Source: Diphasiastrum complanatum (taxonomy: Eukaryota > Streptophyta > Lycopodiopsida > Lycopodiales > Lycopodiaceae). From it: DNA of 64,000 nucleotides. A program made the translations under genes and the position numbers. The notes beneath the pieces were generated by a model. The model was given only the letters and a program-made list of their open reading frames with translations. It did not search any database and was not told the origin of the DNA. The DNA is taken from assembly GCA_029204225.1 (NCBI GenBank), contig MU832162.1:20031-84030 (forward strand), read 5' to 3'. Positions 37,671 through 49,899 of the stretch are shown here, one piece after another. Position 1 is the stretch's first letter, and every line of letters begins with the position of its first letter.

Positions 37671-37990
37671 TGAGAAGATAGAATATCTCATTGGCAATCT
37701 CAAGCTAGTTCACCATGTACATTGAGTTTTTGTGATCCAAATGCAACCAAATCAATTTTTACTTGTTTCTCAGCTTTAAGGTCGTACTACAGCCTGTAGT
37801 ACACACCTGTGGGCTCGGATTTCAATGTTGATCAATGCTTTTGATTGTCAACGCTTGTTGTTTGTTAAATGCCAATCTAGATCAACTTTTTTGTGCCTAG
37901 TTTTTTGATAGATTGTTAAGCAAGCATCCAATCACTCTTGTGGATCTTTTGTAGATTCATTTTATGGTCCTAAAGTACAGTACTTTCACA
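37671..37990 (+). repeat. copia LTR (3' part), PBS at 37991-38003
   Basis: Ends GTACAGTACTTTCACA directly before TGGTATCAGAGCC. Its inverted partner is at 34550-34873. The leader downstream is interrupted 45 bp after the PBS by the chromovirus (target duplication GAGAG) and resumes at 44269, leading to a copia Gag start at 44969. Confidence 0.8.
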
Positions 37991-38052
37991 TGGTATCAGA
38001 GCCAAGTACAAGAACATAAGCCATTGATCTAATGCAAATCCATTCTTGAGAG

Positions 38053-38410
38053 TGTAATAGATCCTAACACCACAGTAGGGCAAACACTAACTGATCCACC
38101 CAACCTTGCCTACTCCCTGATATAGAGTAAGCCCCTCCTAGCCCAGTGTGAGGACTGGTAGCATGCTACTGCCAAGTGTCGGCCACGTGGCACTGACGTG
38201 GCTGACTGCACGTCGGGACCCAACTGGGGGCCCTATCCTGCTGACAGGGTCCCTAGGCTGTGTTAGGCCCGCCATGGCTATGGACCGTGCTGGGGCACAC
38301 TACTCACACTGTCTTGCCCTGTTGGTCATGTACGCTGGACACGACCCTGACTGTGGTATCTGACCTATCTGTGTTCTCTAGGGTTCGGCACTGGTTACGA
38401 GCTCGTAACA
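38053..38410 (-). repeat. 3' LTR of the chromovirus
   Basis: 358 bp, carrying the TpG/TpA variants at four sites relative to the other LTR. It is preceded on the minus strand by the polypurine tract. Confidence 0.97.
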
Positions 38411-38421
38411 CTCCCTCCCCC
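38411..38421 (-). promoter_or_regulatory. polypurine tract of the chromovirus
   Basis: Minus strand GGGGGAGGGAG lies between the Gag-Pol stop codon (TAA, 38422-38424) and the LTR start. It should prime plus-strand DNA synthesis. Confidence 0.9.
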
Positions 38422-41400
38422 TTAAGAACCGTCTTGGTCCTCTAAGACAAAGTCTGGAAAAATCTTGCGAAGGACGCTGCCTCTTTCCCAAGTGGCATTC
38501 TCAACAGGCTGATCATTCCACTTAACCAGATATTCTCGGTATAGAGTATGACGAGTCTGCGTCTCTCTACTATCAAGAATTTCCTCTGGTTCATGTGGAG
38601 GTTGTTGAGGATCCAATGGGAGAACTAGAACACTGTCCCCTACCAGATTATCTGATCTGGTTAAGGCTTTTCGTAACTGACTTACATGAAAAACTGGAAA
38701 AACCTTACTGCTGTGTGGGAGTTCTAGTTCATAGGTGACCTCGCCTAGTCTCCTACTGATGGTAAAGGGACCACAATACCTTGGAGACAACTTAGCACAC
38801 ACTCCTGATTTGAGGGTTTTAGAGTCAACTGGGACTCTCAAGTAGACTTTCTCACCAGTGGAGAACTGCACATCCCGTCTGTGTGGATCTGCATAATGCC
38901 TGGCTCGATCCTGGGATTGTCTAATGCTACGCTTAGCATGTTCTATCATCTGGTTTAGGTCTTCTAAAAAGTTTCTGGCTGCTTCAACTTTTTCTTGTTT
39001 AAACCCTACAGCTGTGGGTGAGCGTGGCTGAAAACCGTACATCAGCATAAATGGGCTGTATCCCGTAGCTGAATGTTTGGTACTGTTGTAAGCAAACTCT
39101 AATATTGAGAGATACTCCTCCCAATTAGTCTGCCTCTTGCTGACGTATGCACGAAGCATATCCTCCAGCACTTGATTTACCCTTTCTGTTTGACCGTCCG
39201 TCTGTGGATGGTCAGTGGTACTCATATTAAGTTTAGTATGGAGATGATGGAATACTGCCTTCCAAAAATTTCCAGTAAACTTACTGTCCCGGTCGCTGAC
39301 TATGCCGGAAGGTAGACCGTACAATTTAAATAGCCCGTCTACAAACAACCTCGCTAACTCTGGAGCTCTAACGGTTGTTTTGGTCGGAATAAAATGAGCC
39401 ATTTTGGTCAGACGGTCAACTGTGACCCATATAGCGTCATTACCCTTTTGGGTTTTAGGCAGGCCTACTATAAAATCCATGGAGATACTCTCCCATTTAC
39501 CAGCTGGTATTTCTAAGGGATGCAACAACCCTCCTGCCTTTAAACGCTCTGCTTTATTTACTTGACATTTCTGGCAACTGGTTACATACTGGTGGACGTC
39601 CTTTTTCATACTGGGCCAGAAAAATTGCCTACGAAGAAGCTCATAGGTCTTCTGTATGCCTGGGTGTCCCGCGCTAGGATTGTCATGACATTCATATAGG
39701 ACCTGCTGCCTATAATCCTCTGAATTGGGGACACATACTCTATCTCTATAGAGCAAGTACTCATCCTGAATGGAATACTGTTTCCATTTGAATCCTTGAG
39801 TCAACTGACCCTCAACCACTGGGGTTTGCTTGGGTAATACAGGCTCAGAATCCTCAACGTCATCTGACGACGTATACTCGGACTCATCATCATCCTCAAC
39901 GGAAGCTGCCGTATTCTTGGATGAACTGGCACCAGCCCCGGGAACTGGTTCTGGAGTCTGTAACTGTCTGTTCTGGACTGAGTTCCAGATAATAGAGAAG
40001 AATGCATCATGCTGGCATTTCCCTCTCAAGGACTCGAGTAACTCATTACGAATCTGAGTAAAACTCAGCTCGTTTATCATAGGCATTCTGCTAAGGGCAT
40101 CTGCTACTGTATTGAATTTTCCACGCCTATATCTGATAGACATGTCAAACTCTTGCATCAACTCTGCCCAACGAGCTTTCCGACCTCTAAGCTCAGGTTG
40201 ATTGCAAAGGTATCTGAGACTCTCATGGTCTGTCAGGACCTCAAAGTTGGCACCATACAAATAATGTCTCCAAGTCTTAAGGGCATGGACTATAGAAAAG
40301 AGTTCCTTTTCATAGGCACTGTACCTAGTCTGAGCTGGCTCGAGTTTTTTACTCTCGAACGCAACTGGTCGTCCACCCTGAGTTAGCACAGCGCCTACTG
40401 CAAAGTTGCTAGCATCTGTTTCGACCACAAATGGCTGATTGGGGTCGACGACTTTTAAGACTGGTGCTGTAGCTAAGGCTGTTTTGAGAGCATCAAAGCT
40501 CTCCTGTTGTGCAGACTCCCAAATGAACTCCTTTCCCTTCCCCTTAAGAAGATTTGTCATAGGGACTGCTATCTGAGCATATTCCTTGACAAATCGTCTG
40601 TAATATCCCGCCAGACCAAGAAAGATTTGAAGTTCCAAAATATTCTGAGGTCTCAGCCAACTGAGTATGGCTTTAACCTTATTTGGGTCCATCTTAATCC
40701 CATCTGAAGAGATAATGTGACCCAAATATGCTACTTCTTCAACGAAGAATTCACACTTGGATTGTTTAGCATAAAGCTTATGCTTTCTGAGCAGTCGAAA
40801 CACCTTTCTAAGGTGTTTTAGATGCTCCTTCCTCGTTTTGCTGTAGACGAGGATGTCATCTAAAAATACGACCACAAACTTACCCAAGTATGGTCTGAGG
40901 ACACTGTTCATCAAGGTCATAAAGGTAGCTGGAGCATTTGTGAGCCCAAATGGCATCACCTTAAACTCATAATGACCGTGACGAGTCCTAAAAGCTGTTT
41001 TCGAGACATCTTCCGATTTTATACGGACTTGATGATATCCCGATCTAAGGTCTATTTTACTGAAAAACTTAGCCCCGTCGAGTTGATCAAACAACTCGTC
41101 TGCCCGAGGCATAGGGTATTTATTCTTAATTGTGACTTTATTGAGGGCTCTGTAATCTACGCAAAGACGCATAGACCCCTCTTTCTTTTTCACCAATAGG
41201 ACTGGTGAGGCCCATGGTGAACTACTGGTCTGAATTTGGCCTTTCCCAAGATAGTCTGTTAACTGCCTAGTTATTTCTTCATCCTCTGTTCGGCTGACCC
41301 GATACGGAGGTTTAGAAACAGGTGCTGTACCTGGTACTAGGTTTATTACATGATCTACCTCTCTGCTAGGTGGTAAACCATGTGGCAAATCTTCAGGAAA

Positions 41401-43194
41401 AACATCTTTAAATTTAGACAATAAAGTTTCTAATTTACTGATTTTCTGCTGAATAGAACTGGAAATAGAAACTTCAGGAATAAACTGAAAGTCACATAAG
41501 AATACCTGATGGTCTTCGTCTCCGATTAGCTGACAGAGCTCTGAACTGCAGACCATAGGGTTGTTGGGAACATCATGCTCCCCATGCAACTGGATCTCTC
41601 GGCCTTTATACTGAAAGCTGAGGGTGTTCTCCTGATAGTTTCTGTGGAGGGAAGGTCCTAAACTGTAGAGCCAATCTCTCCCGAGAACAATGTCTGTTCG
41701 ATCCAGGTGCATTATCTGAAAGTTTATTTGATCTTGGTACCCCTGAATACCAAGATTTAACTTACTTACCATAGTTTCCCATATTTTTTTATCTTCACCC
41801 TTAGCTAATGAAACTATGTACCTATACTGACTAGGTACTTCTGGTAGTTTAAGCTTTTTAACCAGGGTGTGGTTGATGAAATTATGGGTTGCCCCATCAT
41901 CAACCATGACTCTTACTGACTGGTTACCAACTTTCCCATGCATACGTACTAGGTCATGCGGCCCAAAGCTGAAGGGTCTCGCTAGCATTGCAGAGGTCAG
42001 CTGGCAACAGTGTTCATGATCTTCATAATACACTTTGATCTCGGAAGCTGCCGAGTCACTGGGGAAACATACAGTCTGAACAAGATGAACTTGTTTTTTA
42101 TCTTTTTTAGTGAAAGGCCCCTTGGGACACTGTCTGACTGTGTGTCCCTTGCCCATACACACAAAGCACAAACGTTCTTGTTTGGCTTTCTCAAAATCAT
42201 CTGGTTTTAAGGGCTGTATGTGTGAAGGGCGTTTCTGAGGAGCTTCACCTTTAAATTTATCTTCTTTCTTTCTTTTTAAAAATTTCTTTTTAAATTGAAA
42301 GTCTTTCTGAGGAAGCTGCTCAGAAAGTGGTTGTTGTCTCGCTCTCTTCCTACCCACTGAATCATCATAGATTTGAGCATATCTGAGAGCTTGCTCAAGG
42401 GTAGTAGGCGAGTTTCTCTGGACCTCTACTTTATATTCATCTTTGAGGCCACGGACAAATCCCCTGATTTTTTGATAGTCATCCATATTTTTAATCTTTA
42501 AAATTGCCTCTCGATACTGCGAGATATATTGGATGAGGGACTTGTCCATTACTGTTCTTTCCCAGGCTTCCCAGGCTCTATCAAGTTCATTCTCTGGTAG
42601 AAATTCTCTTAGGAAAGCTTCTTCAAAAGCTTTCCATGACCGGGGAGTCTGCCCAGTCTCCTGGAGATTTAACCACCACTTATAGGCCATAGGCCCTAAA
42701 GAAAGACTGGCCTCAATTGCTTGCAAATGGTCAGGGGTCTGTTTAAGAGCATGAATGTTCTTCCATTTGCTGAGGAAGGTTTGTAGAATATCTGCATTTC
42801 TATCCTTCTCTTCCCCATTAAAAGTAGGAGGCTTTAAATCTTTAAAAACACTGGGGTGAGACCGTAAAGTCTCACCCGAAACTGATGGAAGTGGAGAAGG
42901 GGATAACTGAGAAGTGGAGGGAAGGCTTCCTTTCGCGGAGCTCAAAATCAAGTTTTTGAGTTCAGCGAACGAGTCGTCCACACTGGACTTGAAATTGGCC
43001 AGCTTCAGTTCATCCACTTCTGTTACCAATTGGATGAACTGCTCCTTGGTAACCAGTTCGTCGAGTTCTTCGGCGAACTGTTCCTGTTCTTCTACTTCCA
43101 TGGGTTCCTTCCCTTTTCTGTAAGCCAAGGCTTCTGTTTCAAGTTCGTCGAAGCCTCTCTCCTGGGGTTGATCAGGTCCCTGAGGAGTGGTCAT
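38422..43194 (-). CDS. chromovirus Gag-Pol polyprotein with chromodomain, 1590 aa, intact
   Basis: A single frame without stops. Gag fills residues about 110-360 ([20 protein letters not shown]; zinc knuckle [14 protein letters not shown] at 343-356). Protease has [12 protein letters not shown] (429-440; DDG where DSG is usual). RT spans about 640-820 with catalytic FLDD at 777-780. RNase H runs about 920-1036 ([28 protein letters not shown]). Integrase has the zinc finger H1170, H1177, C1207, C1210 and the triad D1240, D1301, E1337 (35 residues between the last two). The C-terminus (about 1536-1585, [19 protein letters not shown]) is a chromodomain, which in this clade guides integration to marked chromatin. 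Gag and Pol share one frame, as is common in plant chromoviruses. Confidence 0.97.
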   Translation of the reverse strand: MTTPQGPDQPQERGFDELETEALAYRKGKEPMEVEEQEQFAEELDELVTKEQFIQLVTEVDELKLANFKSSVDDSFAELKNLILSSAKGSLPSTSQLSPSPLPSVSGETLRSHPSVFKDLKPPTFNGEEKDRNADILQTFLSKWKNIHALKQTPDHLQAIEASLSLGPMAYKWWLNLQETGQTPRSWKAFEEAFLREFLPENELDRAWEAWERTVMDKSLIQYISQYREAILKIKNMDDYQKIRGFVRGLKDEYKVEVQRNSPTTLEQALRYAQIYDDSVGRKRARQQPLSEQLPQKDFQFKKKFLKRKKEDKFKGEAPQKRPSHIQPLKPDDFEKAKQERLCFVCMGKGHTVRQCPKGPFTKKDKKQVHLVQTVCFPSDSAASEIKVYYEDHEHCCQLTSAMLARPFSFGPHDLVRMHGKVGNQSVRVMVDDGATHNFINHTLVKKLKLPEVPSQYRYIVSLAKGEDKKIWETMVSKLNLGIQGYQDQINFQIMHLDRTDIVLGRDWLYSLGPSLHRNYQENTLSFQYKGREIQLHGEHDVPNNPMVCSSELCQLIGDEDHQVFLCDFQFIPEVSISSSIQQKISKLETLLSKFKDVFPEDLPHGLPPSREVDHVINLVPGTAPVSKPPYRVSRTEDEEITRQLTDYLGKGQIQTSSSPWASPVLLVKKKEGSMRLCVDYRALNKVTIKNKYPMPRADELFDQLDGAKFFSKIDLRSGYHQVRIKSEDVSKTAFRTRHGHYEFKVMPFGLTNAPATFMTLMNSVLRPYLGKFVVVFLDDILVYSKTRKEHLKHLRKVFRLLRKHKLYAKQSKCEFFVEEVAYLGHIISSDGIKMDPNKVKAILSWLRPQNILELQIFLGLAGYYRRFVKEYAQIAVPMTNLLKGKGKEFIWESAQQESFDALKTALATAPVLKVVDPNQPFVVETDASNFAVGAVLTQGGRPVAFESKKLEPAQTRYSAYEKELFSIVHALKTWRHYLYGANFEVLTDHESLRYLCNQPELRGRKARWAELMQEFDMSIRYRRGKFNTVADALSRMPMINELSFTQIRNELLESLRGKCQHDAFFSIIWNSVQNRQLQTPEPVPGAGASSSKNTAASVEDDDESEYTSSDDVEDSEPVLPKQTPVVEGQLTQGFKWKQYSIQDEYLLYRDRVCVPNSEDYRQQVLYECHDNPSAGHPGIQKTYELLRRQFFWPSMKKDVHQYVTSCQKCQVNKAERLKAGGLLHPLEIPAGKWESISMDFIVGLPKTQKGNDAIWVTVDRLTKMAHFIPTKTTVRAPELARLFVDGLFKLYGLPSGIVSDRDSKFTGNFWKAVFHHLHTKLNMSTTDHPQTDGQTERVNQVLEDMLRAYVSKRQTNWEEYLSILEFAYNSTKHSATGYSPFMLMYGFQPRSPTAVGFKQEKVEAARNFLEDLNQMIEHAKRSIRQSQDRARHYADPHRRDVQFSTGEKVYLRVPVDSKTLKSGVCAKLSPRYCGPFTISRRLGEVTYELELPHSSKVFPVFHVSQLRKALTRSDNLVGDSVLVLPLDPQQPPHEPEEILDSRETQTRHTLYREYLVKWNDQPVENATWERGSVLRKIFPDFVLEDQDGS

Positions 43195-43905
43195 CTTCGA
43201 AACTGAAAGAGAGCTACCTTAACTTCTGAAGGAAAAAAGTCTAAAAGACTAATTTACAACTGTACAAGGGAAAGGAAAGATGACTTAGCTGTTTCTGAGG
43301 ACTGTACTTCCAAAGAAAGAATCAAGAAAAGCCCTTTCAGCTCTTCCTCCACTGCTTTCAGATCTGCTGTCCGGAAAAATCAGAGATCAAGGTACCAAGA
43401 AAAAGAAACAAACTTCTGATCGTCTTGGCCCCTTCCCTCGCTGTCTGAGGTGTATACTTTTTGCTCCAAAATTCCCGTTTTAGGACCCAAAACAGTTGCA
43501 AACTTGTGGTTCCTGCCAAAGACCTTCAGCGCTGGACCTGCACCCACGATTCTGTCTCAGATCCGCTCCAAATTCCAGAAAATTTCACTCCAAATTCGAA
43601 GTTTCCACCCAATTTGGCAGCGCTGGACCTGCTCCACATTTTCTATATAAAATGTGCTCAAAAATCCACAACTGATACATAAAAATCAAGGGTAAATCCC
43701 TGATTTTTCAGCGCTGAGCTTCTACAAGGGATTGTGCCTCAAACAACTGTAAATTCCCAGCAAATTTCAAGGATTTGAAAGCTGTTCCCACAGCGATTTT
43801 CCTCCTCAAGTCTTTCCTGAGAATCTGAGAAATCTTTCCTATCTTCTGATAGCTTTCTCTACTGCTGTCCTGAACTCCCTAGGATGGAGATGGCTCTGAT
43901 ACCAG
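43195..43905 (-). promoter_or_regulatory. chromovirus leader with tRNA-iMet primer-binding site
   Basis: The PBS TGGTATCAGAGCC sits at 43892-43904, one base from the LTR end. About 700 nt of untranslated leader separate it from the Gag ATG. The leader contains three GCTGGACCTG-type words (near 43529, 43621) but no upstream coding frame of note. Confidence 0.85.
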
Positions 43906-44263
43906 TGTAATAGATCCTAACACCACAGTAGGGCAAACACTAACTGATCCACCCAACCTTGCCTACTCCCCGATATAGAGTAAGCCCCTCCTAGCCCAGT
44001 GTGAGGACTGGTAGCATGCTACTGCCAAGTGTCGGCCACGTGGCACTGACGTGGCCGACTGCACGTCGGGACCCAACTGGGGGCCCTATCCTGCTGACAG
44101 GGTCCCTAGGCTGTGTTAGGCCCGCCATGGCTATGGACCGTGCTGGGGCACACTACTCACACTGTCTTGCCCTGTTGGTCATGTACGCTAGACACGACCC
44201 TGACTGTGGTATCTGACCTATCTGTGTTCTCTAGGGTTCGGCACTGATTACGAGCTCGTAACA
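43906..44263 (-). repeat. 5' LTR of the chromovirus
   Basis: 358 bp; keeps CG where the other LTR has TG at two sites. Followed on the plus strand by the target duplication GAGAG. Confidence 0.97.
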
Positions 44264-45030
44264 GAGAGGGCAAGCTAGAATCTTGATTTTGGTGAGGAGA
44301 TTTGATCCCAAACTTGGTAGAGGTCCAAATCCGTATTGTCCACATGTGTGGGCACCTCTGAACCTGCATTTAATGCATGGTATTCATTTGATCCAAAGAA
44401 ATTCAATTTGTGAGCTTTTGATGTAATTTTTGGTGGAAATCTTAGGATAAGCTACCAAGATTGAGTGGCATTGATTAGATTTGACTTAGGGTCATGAGAT
44501 CTAATTAATCTAGGCTGAAATCAGGTGCTCTAAACTTGTTTTACAGGTCTTAAAAGTACATCAAAAAGTGTGAGGGAGATTTAGTCATGTTATTGTCCAA
44601 AAATAGCCAAAATTGGCAAGATTTGATTGTAAGTAGATTTCACATCATCTTATCTTCATTCCAAGTTTGTGAGGGAGTGCTACAACTGAGATTATAAGTC
44701 CATTTGTTGGATTAGAAATCTAATTTGAGTGAAACACTACAAAAGAGAGACCTCAGTGAGTTTCTAGAGACAATCAAATCCATTTCTTGGCAAGATTTGT
44801 TTGAAAGTAGTTTTCACTTCATCTTATCTTCATTCCAGCTTGAGAGGGAGTGATAGAACTGTAATTATAAGTCCATTTGTTGGATTAGAAATCAAATTTG
44901 AGTGAAACACTGCAAGTGTGAGACCTTTGTGAGTTTCAAGTCAATCAAATCTATTTCTTGTTTGTAGAAGATGGGATCTGCTGGAGCATACCTTCTAGAA
45001 GCTAGTGAGAGATTGAATTCTACAACTTTG
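44264..45030 (+). pseudogene. resumed copia leader and Gag N-terminus
   Basis: The leader of the LTR-copia at 37671-37990 continues after the chromovirus. It contains a 174-bp tandem duplication (44615-44788 and 44789-44965, GGCAAGATTTG..GTTGGATTAGAAATC) and then an ATG at 44969 followed by GSAGAYLLEASERLNSTTLA, the usual copia Gag beginning ((P)ILLEASEKLNG.N). Similarity ends near 45030. Confidence 0.65.
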
Positions 45031-46991
45031 GCACCGTAAAGCCTAAACAGACACTCTATAACTACTTGGTCTATACCCGAATAAACATAGTCGATTTGGT
45101 AAGGTGATCAGTCGTACCAAAATTCCACTAACCTGGTTTTTCATCCGGGGTATGAATATTATCTTCTCCTATGGATTAGGTATTTTCTAGAATCCGAGTT
45201 ATGATTTACCAACTCTCCATATTCCCAAGACCATACCAATCATAAGAGTGCATTACAATTCTTAAAAGACACATGAGTTGTTCCTAAAAGTCCTTTCCAT
45301 TTGGAAAGTTCCAGACTTTCCCAACTCATACACGGTGCCAATATAAGGATTGTAATCTAAAAAACGCCCTGTCATTCCAAAGTTAGGGTCCCAATCTAGA
45401 ATACGTCTAGATTTTCCTCATGAAGGATGAGTACAAGAGCGTGAAGCAGCACGAGACAGTGAGAGCAAAAAATGCTTCAGCTAATGATCGTTGATCTTAC
45501 ATCAATTACTTAGCAACTTAGTTACTTAACTAGAATACAGCCTACTGAGCATGTTAGATCTGCTGACACTATACATTGATGATTGCATGTCAGTGCTCAG
45601 TGCATTGGGAAGCATCAAATCTATCTACTTAATTTATTGTGGTTGTTATGCATTAGATGGTCGTCCTTTCCAACTGTCAATATCTATACAAATTAGGTGA
45701 ACTGTCAGTAACGTACTTGAAGTCCTCTGACAGTGCATGGATTGACTTTTTCCTGATGAAGAAGAAGTCGATGAAGTTGAGTTAGTTGGTAGTTGATGAA
45801 AAGTCGATGAAGTCGGGTAAGTCGAGTAAGTCGGACAAGTCGATTGATGGATAAGATGGAGTTGAGTGAGTGTGAGTTGATGAAGTTGGTGGAGTTGATG
45901 TCGAGTTGATGGAGTTGATGATGGAATATATACATGGAGGGGCCATTTGGCTATGGGTTCACAATGTCCTTAAGTGTGTGACAGGCTGTTTGGCTCCAAA
46001 TGTGCGAGGGTGCACTTATCCAAAATGAAAAAAAAACCTACAAAATGAATCCGATTAATGCTGCAAAATGGACTGCTAAAAGAAATTTCAACTAGCATCG
46101 GAATGAGCCCAAGAAAGCGGTCTGATGTGCAGTTATGAATTGAATCATAGATTCTAGTATCAACAAAGCGTACATTGGCAATATGAAGCAATCTACCCTT
46201 GAGGAATCCTAAAACCAATATTCAAACTAGGGAGGCATTGTTATCAACTAATAAAAGTTGGGTTGTTGGCCAATCCTAAATATGAATGCATAAGAAAGGT
46301 TTTTAGGCTTGTACATGAATCAAAGAGCCTTGGTTAAGAGAATAAAAGAGGTGTTTCAATGGTCAGGACCAAATCCATTGAGTAATGAGCATCCTGAAAA
46401 ATTCAGCCGAAGTTGACTCCATCGACTTCGAAGTCACCAAAGTCCCAAGGCCGACTTTATCACTGTGATGAGGTCAGTAGGATTGTTCTCAATGTTGAAA
46501 TCGGAGCAAGATCTAATTTACAATCAGAGTTGCCCATTCCGGAATGAAACATGTTCCAGAATGTTGTTCCGGAACACGTTCTGTTCCGAAACGAGCCTTG
46601 AGGAAAAAAAATTACTATGCAATTTTTTTTAAAATGTTTTTTGATCAGATTTTGATACCAAAGGTGAATCCTCCATCCATACAAATGTGATGTTGGACAA
46701 ATATATGCTTTGCTCTACAAATTAAAGAGAAACAGCAACGGCATTTGGGGCAACTGAACTGGGAGATCTAGGCAAACAGCAGTCAGCATGTTAGAATCCC
46801 CTGAAAATTAGGTCTGAATCCTTACACAACAAAAACGTTTTTTTTTAAACATTGATCAAACTATCAAAAAATGTTTATTGTTTGAATGTATCTAAATTGC
46901 ATGTGCATGGAGTGTAAAGTCAACACCAATCGAACAGTTGGGTTGAAGACTGGTGCAAATATATGCTTCCAACAAACCAGGATAAACATAC
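45031..46991. other. intron DNA; degenerate GTTGATGAAGTCG repeats at 45745-45925
   Basis: 45745-45925 is a cryptic repeat of GTCGATGAAGT, GAGTTGATG and GTCGGGTAAGTCGAG words. 46525-46605 has GTTCCGGAAT/CATGTTCC/GGAACACGTTCTGTTCCG palindromic words beside an A8 and a T8 run. No coding frame is convincing. Confidence 0.5.
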
Positions 46992-47170
46992 CCCATAGCA
47001 CACATGTGACAGTGTCCCCTCGATGTCAGCTACATTAAGTTTCCAAAGAGAGTCAATCATAATCTGCTGCTTTGATTGTAAGTATTTCTCCACTTCTGAT
47101 ACATCGGTCTCACCTGAAGCAGCAAGGTGCTTTTTCATGTCTTCCTGCATTTGTAATAAGGAAATTGCAC
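46992..47170 (-). CDS. DnaJ-X gene, X-domain exon 3
   Basis: Bounded by ATGAAACAG and GTATGTTTATC, 179 nt, phase 1 to phase 0. It encodes AISLLQMQEDMKKHLAASGE, then MIDSLWKLNVADIEGTLSHV and ends CYG. The (M/V)IDSLWK(L/I)NV.DIE.TLS.VC motif is diagnostic of the DnaJ-X domain. The intron to the next exon is about 14.7 kb and contains the complete chromovirus at 38053-44263. Confidence 0.95.
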
Positions 47171-47420
47171 CTGTTTCATAACCAGGAATAAAAGACAGTA
47201 TATCAATCAAAGCATGAAATAGTTAACCAATGTTGATTACTCAAAAGTGATGTTGATCAGTCACCAGGTAAATCAATATCTTAATTTGTGGACCATGCAA
47301 GCCAAATTAACATACGAAATAAGGTCCCCTACAGCTGAACAAATAAGACGTCATAGATTCTACTGAAAGCGGTCCCAAATACACAAGCCATCCACAAATC
47401 CATTCAAAGGACAATTCAAC

Positions 47421-47576
47421 CTGATGCAGCAGTGACTTGTGATTTGATGTAGTGTCCTTTATCTCGAACCCACTCTGCCAAAAACGGCACCCCCATAAAG
47501 CTGATCTTTCCAAGCTCCTTTGCAGCTTGTCTCACATAAATATAGCCAATCGTGTGCAAAATCGCTTCACCAAAAG
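47421..47576 (-). CDS. DnaJ-X gene, X-domain exon 2
   Basis: Bounded by TCTGTGTGCAG and GTTGAATT, 156 nt, phase 1 to phase 1. It encodes [20 protein letters not shown] and continues [20 protein letters not shown] to SQVTAAS. The HTIGY(I/V)[10 protein letters not shown] and GVPF.AEW.R.KGH.IKSQ.TAA pattern is the hallmark of the plant DnaJ-X domain. With the previous exon the junction reads RLSNA-AFGEA, matching the family. Confidence 0.95.
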
Positions 47577-49800
47577 CTGCACACAGAAATATCTTAAAGG
47601 CTGCTAATAAGCAGTGTTAAACTAAGCTACATGTTGTCTTTTAACTGTGTCTGGAGGCAATCTGTCTCCCACACTAAGAAAATAGGTATCTCTTTTGAAA
47701 TAAAGGAATAAAAAAAAGGACAGAATATTTGTGCCAGAAAAACATGAACCCTCTGCAAACGAGTAAGAAAGAGTAAATATTCTGAAAGAAATAGATAAGC
47801 TGAAAATTGTTCTATCTAATGGCACTCACTACCTAACTCCAATCCAGATTATCAACAAGCATAGCAGCCTCACAACAGCAAGAATTTCAACAGTTTTTTT
47901 CTAACAGCCTGAGCCTATCAGGCCTGAGAAAATATAATTTATGTCTACATATCATAAACATACATGAACCGCTTAAGACAATCAAGGCAGTCAAAAACGA
48001 CAATCAAGGCAAAAGTATCCAATATAGCTCACAAAACTCTTCCAAGAATTTAAACTCCAAAGGTGTACAATACCAAGGTTACACCCCGATTCGAACAAGT
48101 CGATTTGAACCGGCCGGTTCGATCCAATTCTTTGAGGTTCGAACCGCCAAGCCAGGTTCGAATCGGAAAACAATTCAAACCTGTTTTTTTCATTCTTCAA
48201 AAAACAATAATTTTCTCTAATGTAAAAGTCATATATTCACTATACATACTACAGATACTTAATAGCTAAACAATTTCCTCAAAATTTACAGATATTAGGA
48301 TAATCATATCTCTTGTGACCTGTCGTATCAAAACAAAATGACCTAGGTTTTCTGCAGTAAGTTGTAACTTGTAACCATATCCTGGGTACAAGGATCTGCT
48401 AAGTGCTTGCTAAGAAGACTGTGGAGTTGGAACTTGACAATTGGAACTTAGGGTTTAGAAATTAGGAGTATAACTGAAATTTAAGCTCAAAGCTGCATCC
48501 TGATAATAGTTATTAGTGACTAGTGACCACTGACTAGTCTGATACATATTACAGTGATATGGATAATGGTAGCTACTAGCTAGGTAGAGTCTAGACTGTA
48601 CAACATAGGTACTAGGACCATAGATTGTAATTTTGTTTCAAAGTTGACTGTTGAAGTTCAAACTTATTTGCAAATTGCAATGTCGAGATCGGAGAAAAGA
48701 ATATACAAGAAGGTTATGACAATGTTTGAGAAAGCCAAAAAAATTTAGGTTAGACTGAGAGTTTTTTAATCACACGTTGAGAATCGAGAGAGCTATCACA
48801 GTTGTATCAGAGTAGTTCCTATGAGGAATCTATTACCACAAGAGAGCGAGATCAAATTAAGCATGCGTAAATTTACAATGACTAGAAGTCATATTTCCTT
48901 TGTATCATGATACTACGACAGATAAACTGGTATAAGCTTCTGAATTTGATTGAGTCTAAGTTGCATGTGAGCATATAATGGTTTAGTAGGTGATTTGAAG
49001 TGGTTAGCAGAGCATTTGAATAGTGCAAACTCTATAGTACATTAATGGCTAAAAGTGCTCGTAACTTCTTGAATTATGTGAACAATGTTGATATGTATGC
49101 ATGCATGAATCCAATAGACGTATATGGATCAAAATAAGTGTGTCTCAGCTTTTAAATAGATTCGAATGATAGTATACTCAATTCTCATCGATTTTCCAGA
49201 TTTTAACATACTTCTTGCTATGTAAAAAGCTTTGAGCTTGTGAACTGGGTGCACAAAGGTTATGAGGTTCTATAGGAAGTCTTGTTATGTCATTTTTGGG
49301 TCACTACTATCAAAGATAAAACTGAAGAAGATCAATATAGGTTTATGAAGCCTAGTAGCTTTTTTATGAAAAAATTGTGAATTTTCACCATACGAAGCTA
49401 TTATCTGATTTTTGGGTAAAAAAATCCATGTTTTGATTAGTGATTGACATTCATGGGAATATTAGGAAGTTCTGAGCTAGCCATGTATAGTAATACAGTT
49501 GTTCTAGAGCAACTATCGGCATTTTGAGGGCTAATTTCCATGTTATTGGTCTCAATTTTTTGTGGAGAAAACTATTTCTTTTAAGGGTCTCATATATAAA
49601 AGAGGAAAAAACAGCCCATTGGATAGGTTGATTTCTCTTCTTTTTTGTACATCCTCAGCCTAGGGAGTTAGAAACCAGCAACTATAGAAAGCGTTGGCCT
49701 ATTATGCAGCCTATTTGGCAGCAATAGTTTGCTGATGTTTTAGTGCATTAATTCCTGAGTTCTCTGGCTTTTTGTTTAGGACGACAACTTCAATTTTCTC
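47577..49800. other. intron DNA with diverged LTR-like traces
   Basis: 48080-48180 has TTCGAACAAGTCGATTTGAACCGG and GGTTCGAACC words of the dispersed palindrome type. GTTGTATCAGAGTAGTTCC at about 48801 is a degenerate plus-strand PBS, suggesting an old LTR to its left. No pol domain follows in that sense. Confidence 0.4.
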
Positions 49801-49899
49801 ACAGCAAATGGGTGATAGCCTTGAGTCTTTGGTCTTTGACTGAGTCTACCAACTATCAAGCATAGCGTTTCAAAGAAAATAACATTCTTGTCTTGGCAG

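Larger units (their letters stand above)
38053..44263 (-). mobile_element. complete Ty3/gypsy chromovirus retrotransposon, 6.2 kb, young insertion
   Basis: Two 358-bp LTRs (38053-38410 and 43906-44263) flank an intact Gag-Pol frame. The 5-bp target duplication GAGAG is present at 38048-38052 and 44264-44268. LTRs start TGTAATAG and end CGTAACA on the plus strand, and differ at four positions, all transitions. The PBS (TGGTATCAGAGCC, 43892-43904) and polypurine tract (38411-38421) are in place on the minus strand. The element inserted into the leader of a copia element, itself in the 14.7-kb intron of the DnaJ-X gene, in the same direction as that gene. Confidence 0.97.

Noticed and set aside
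36740-37990. A complete plus-strand copia element ending at the LTR 37671-37990
   Set aside because: The LTR is followed by a PBS, so it is a 5' LTR in this orientation; the gag-integrase fragment to its left lacks protease and RT and belongs to another copy.
39801-42210. Many open frames on both strands inside the chromovirus
   Set aside because: All overlap the intact 1590-codon Gag-Pol frame and lack any family pattern.
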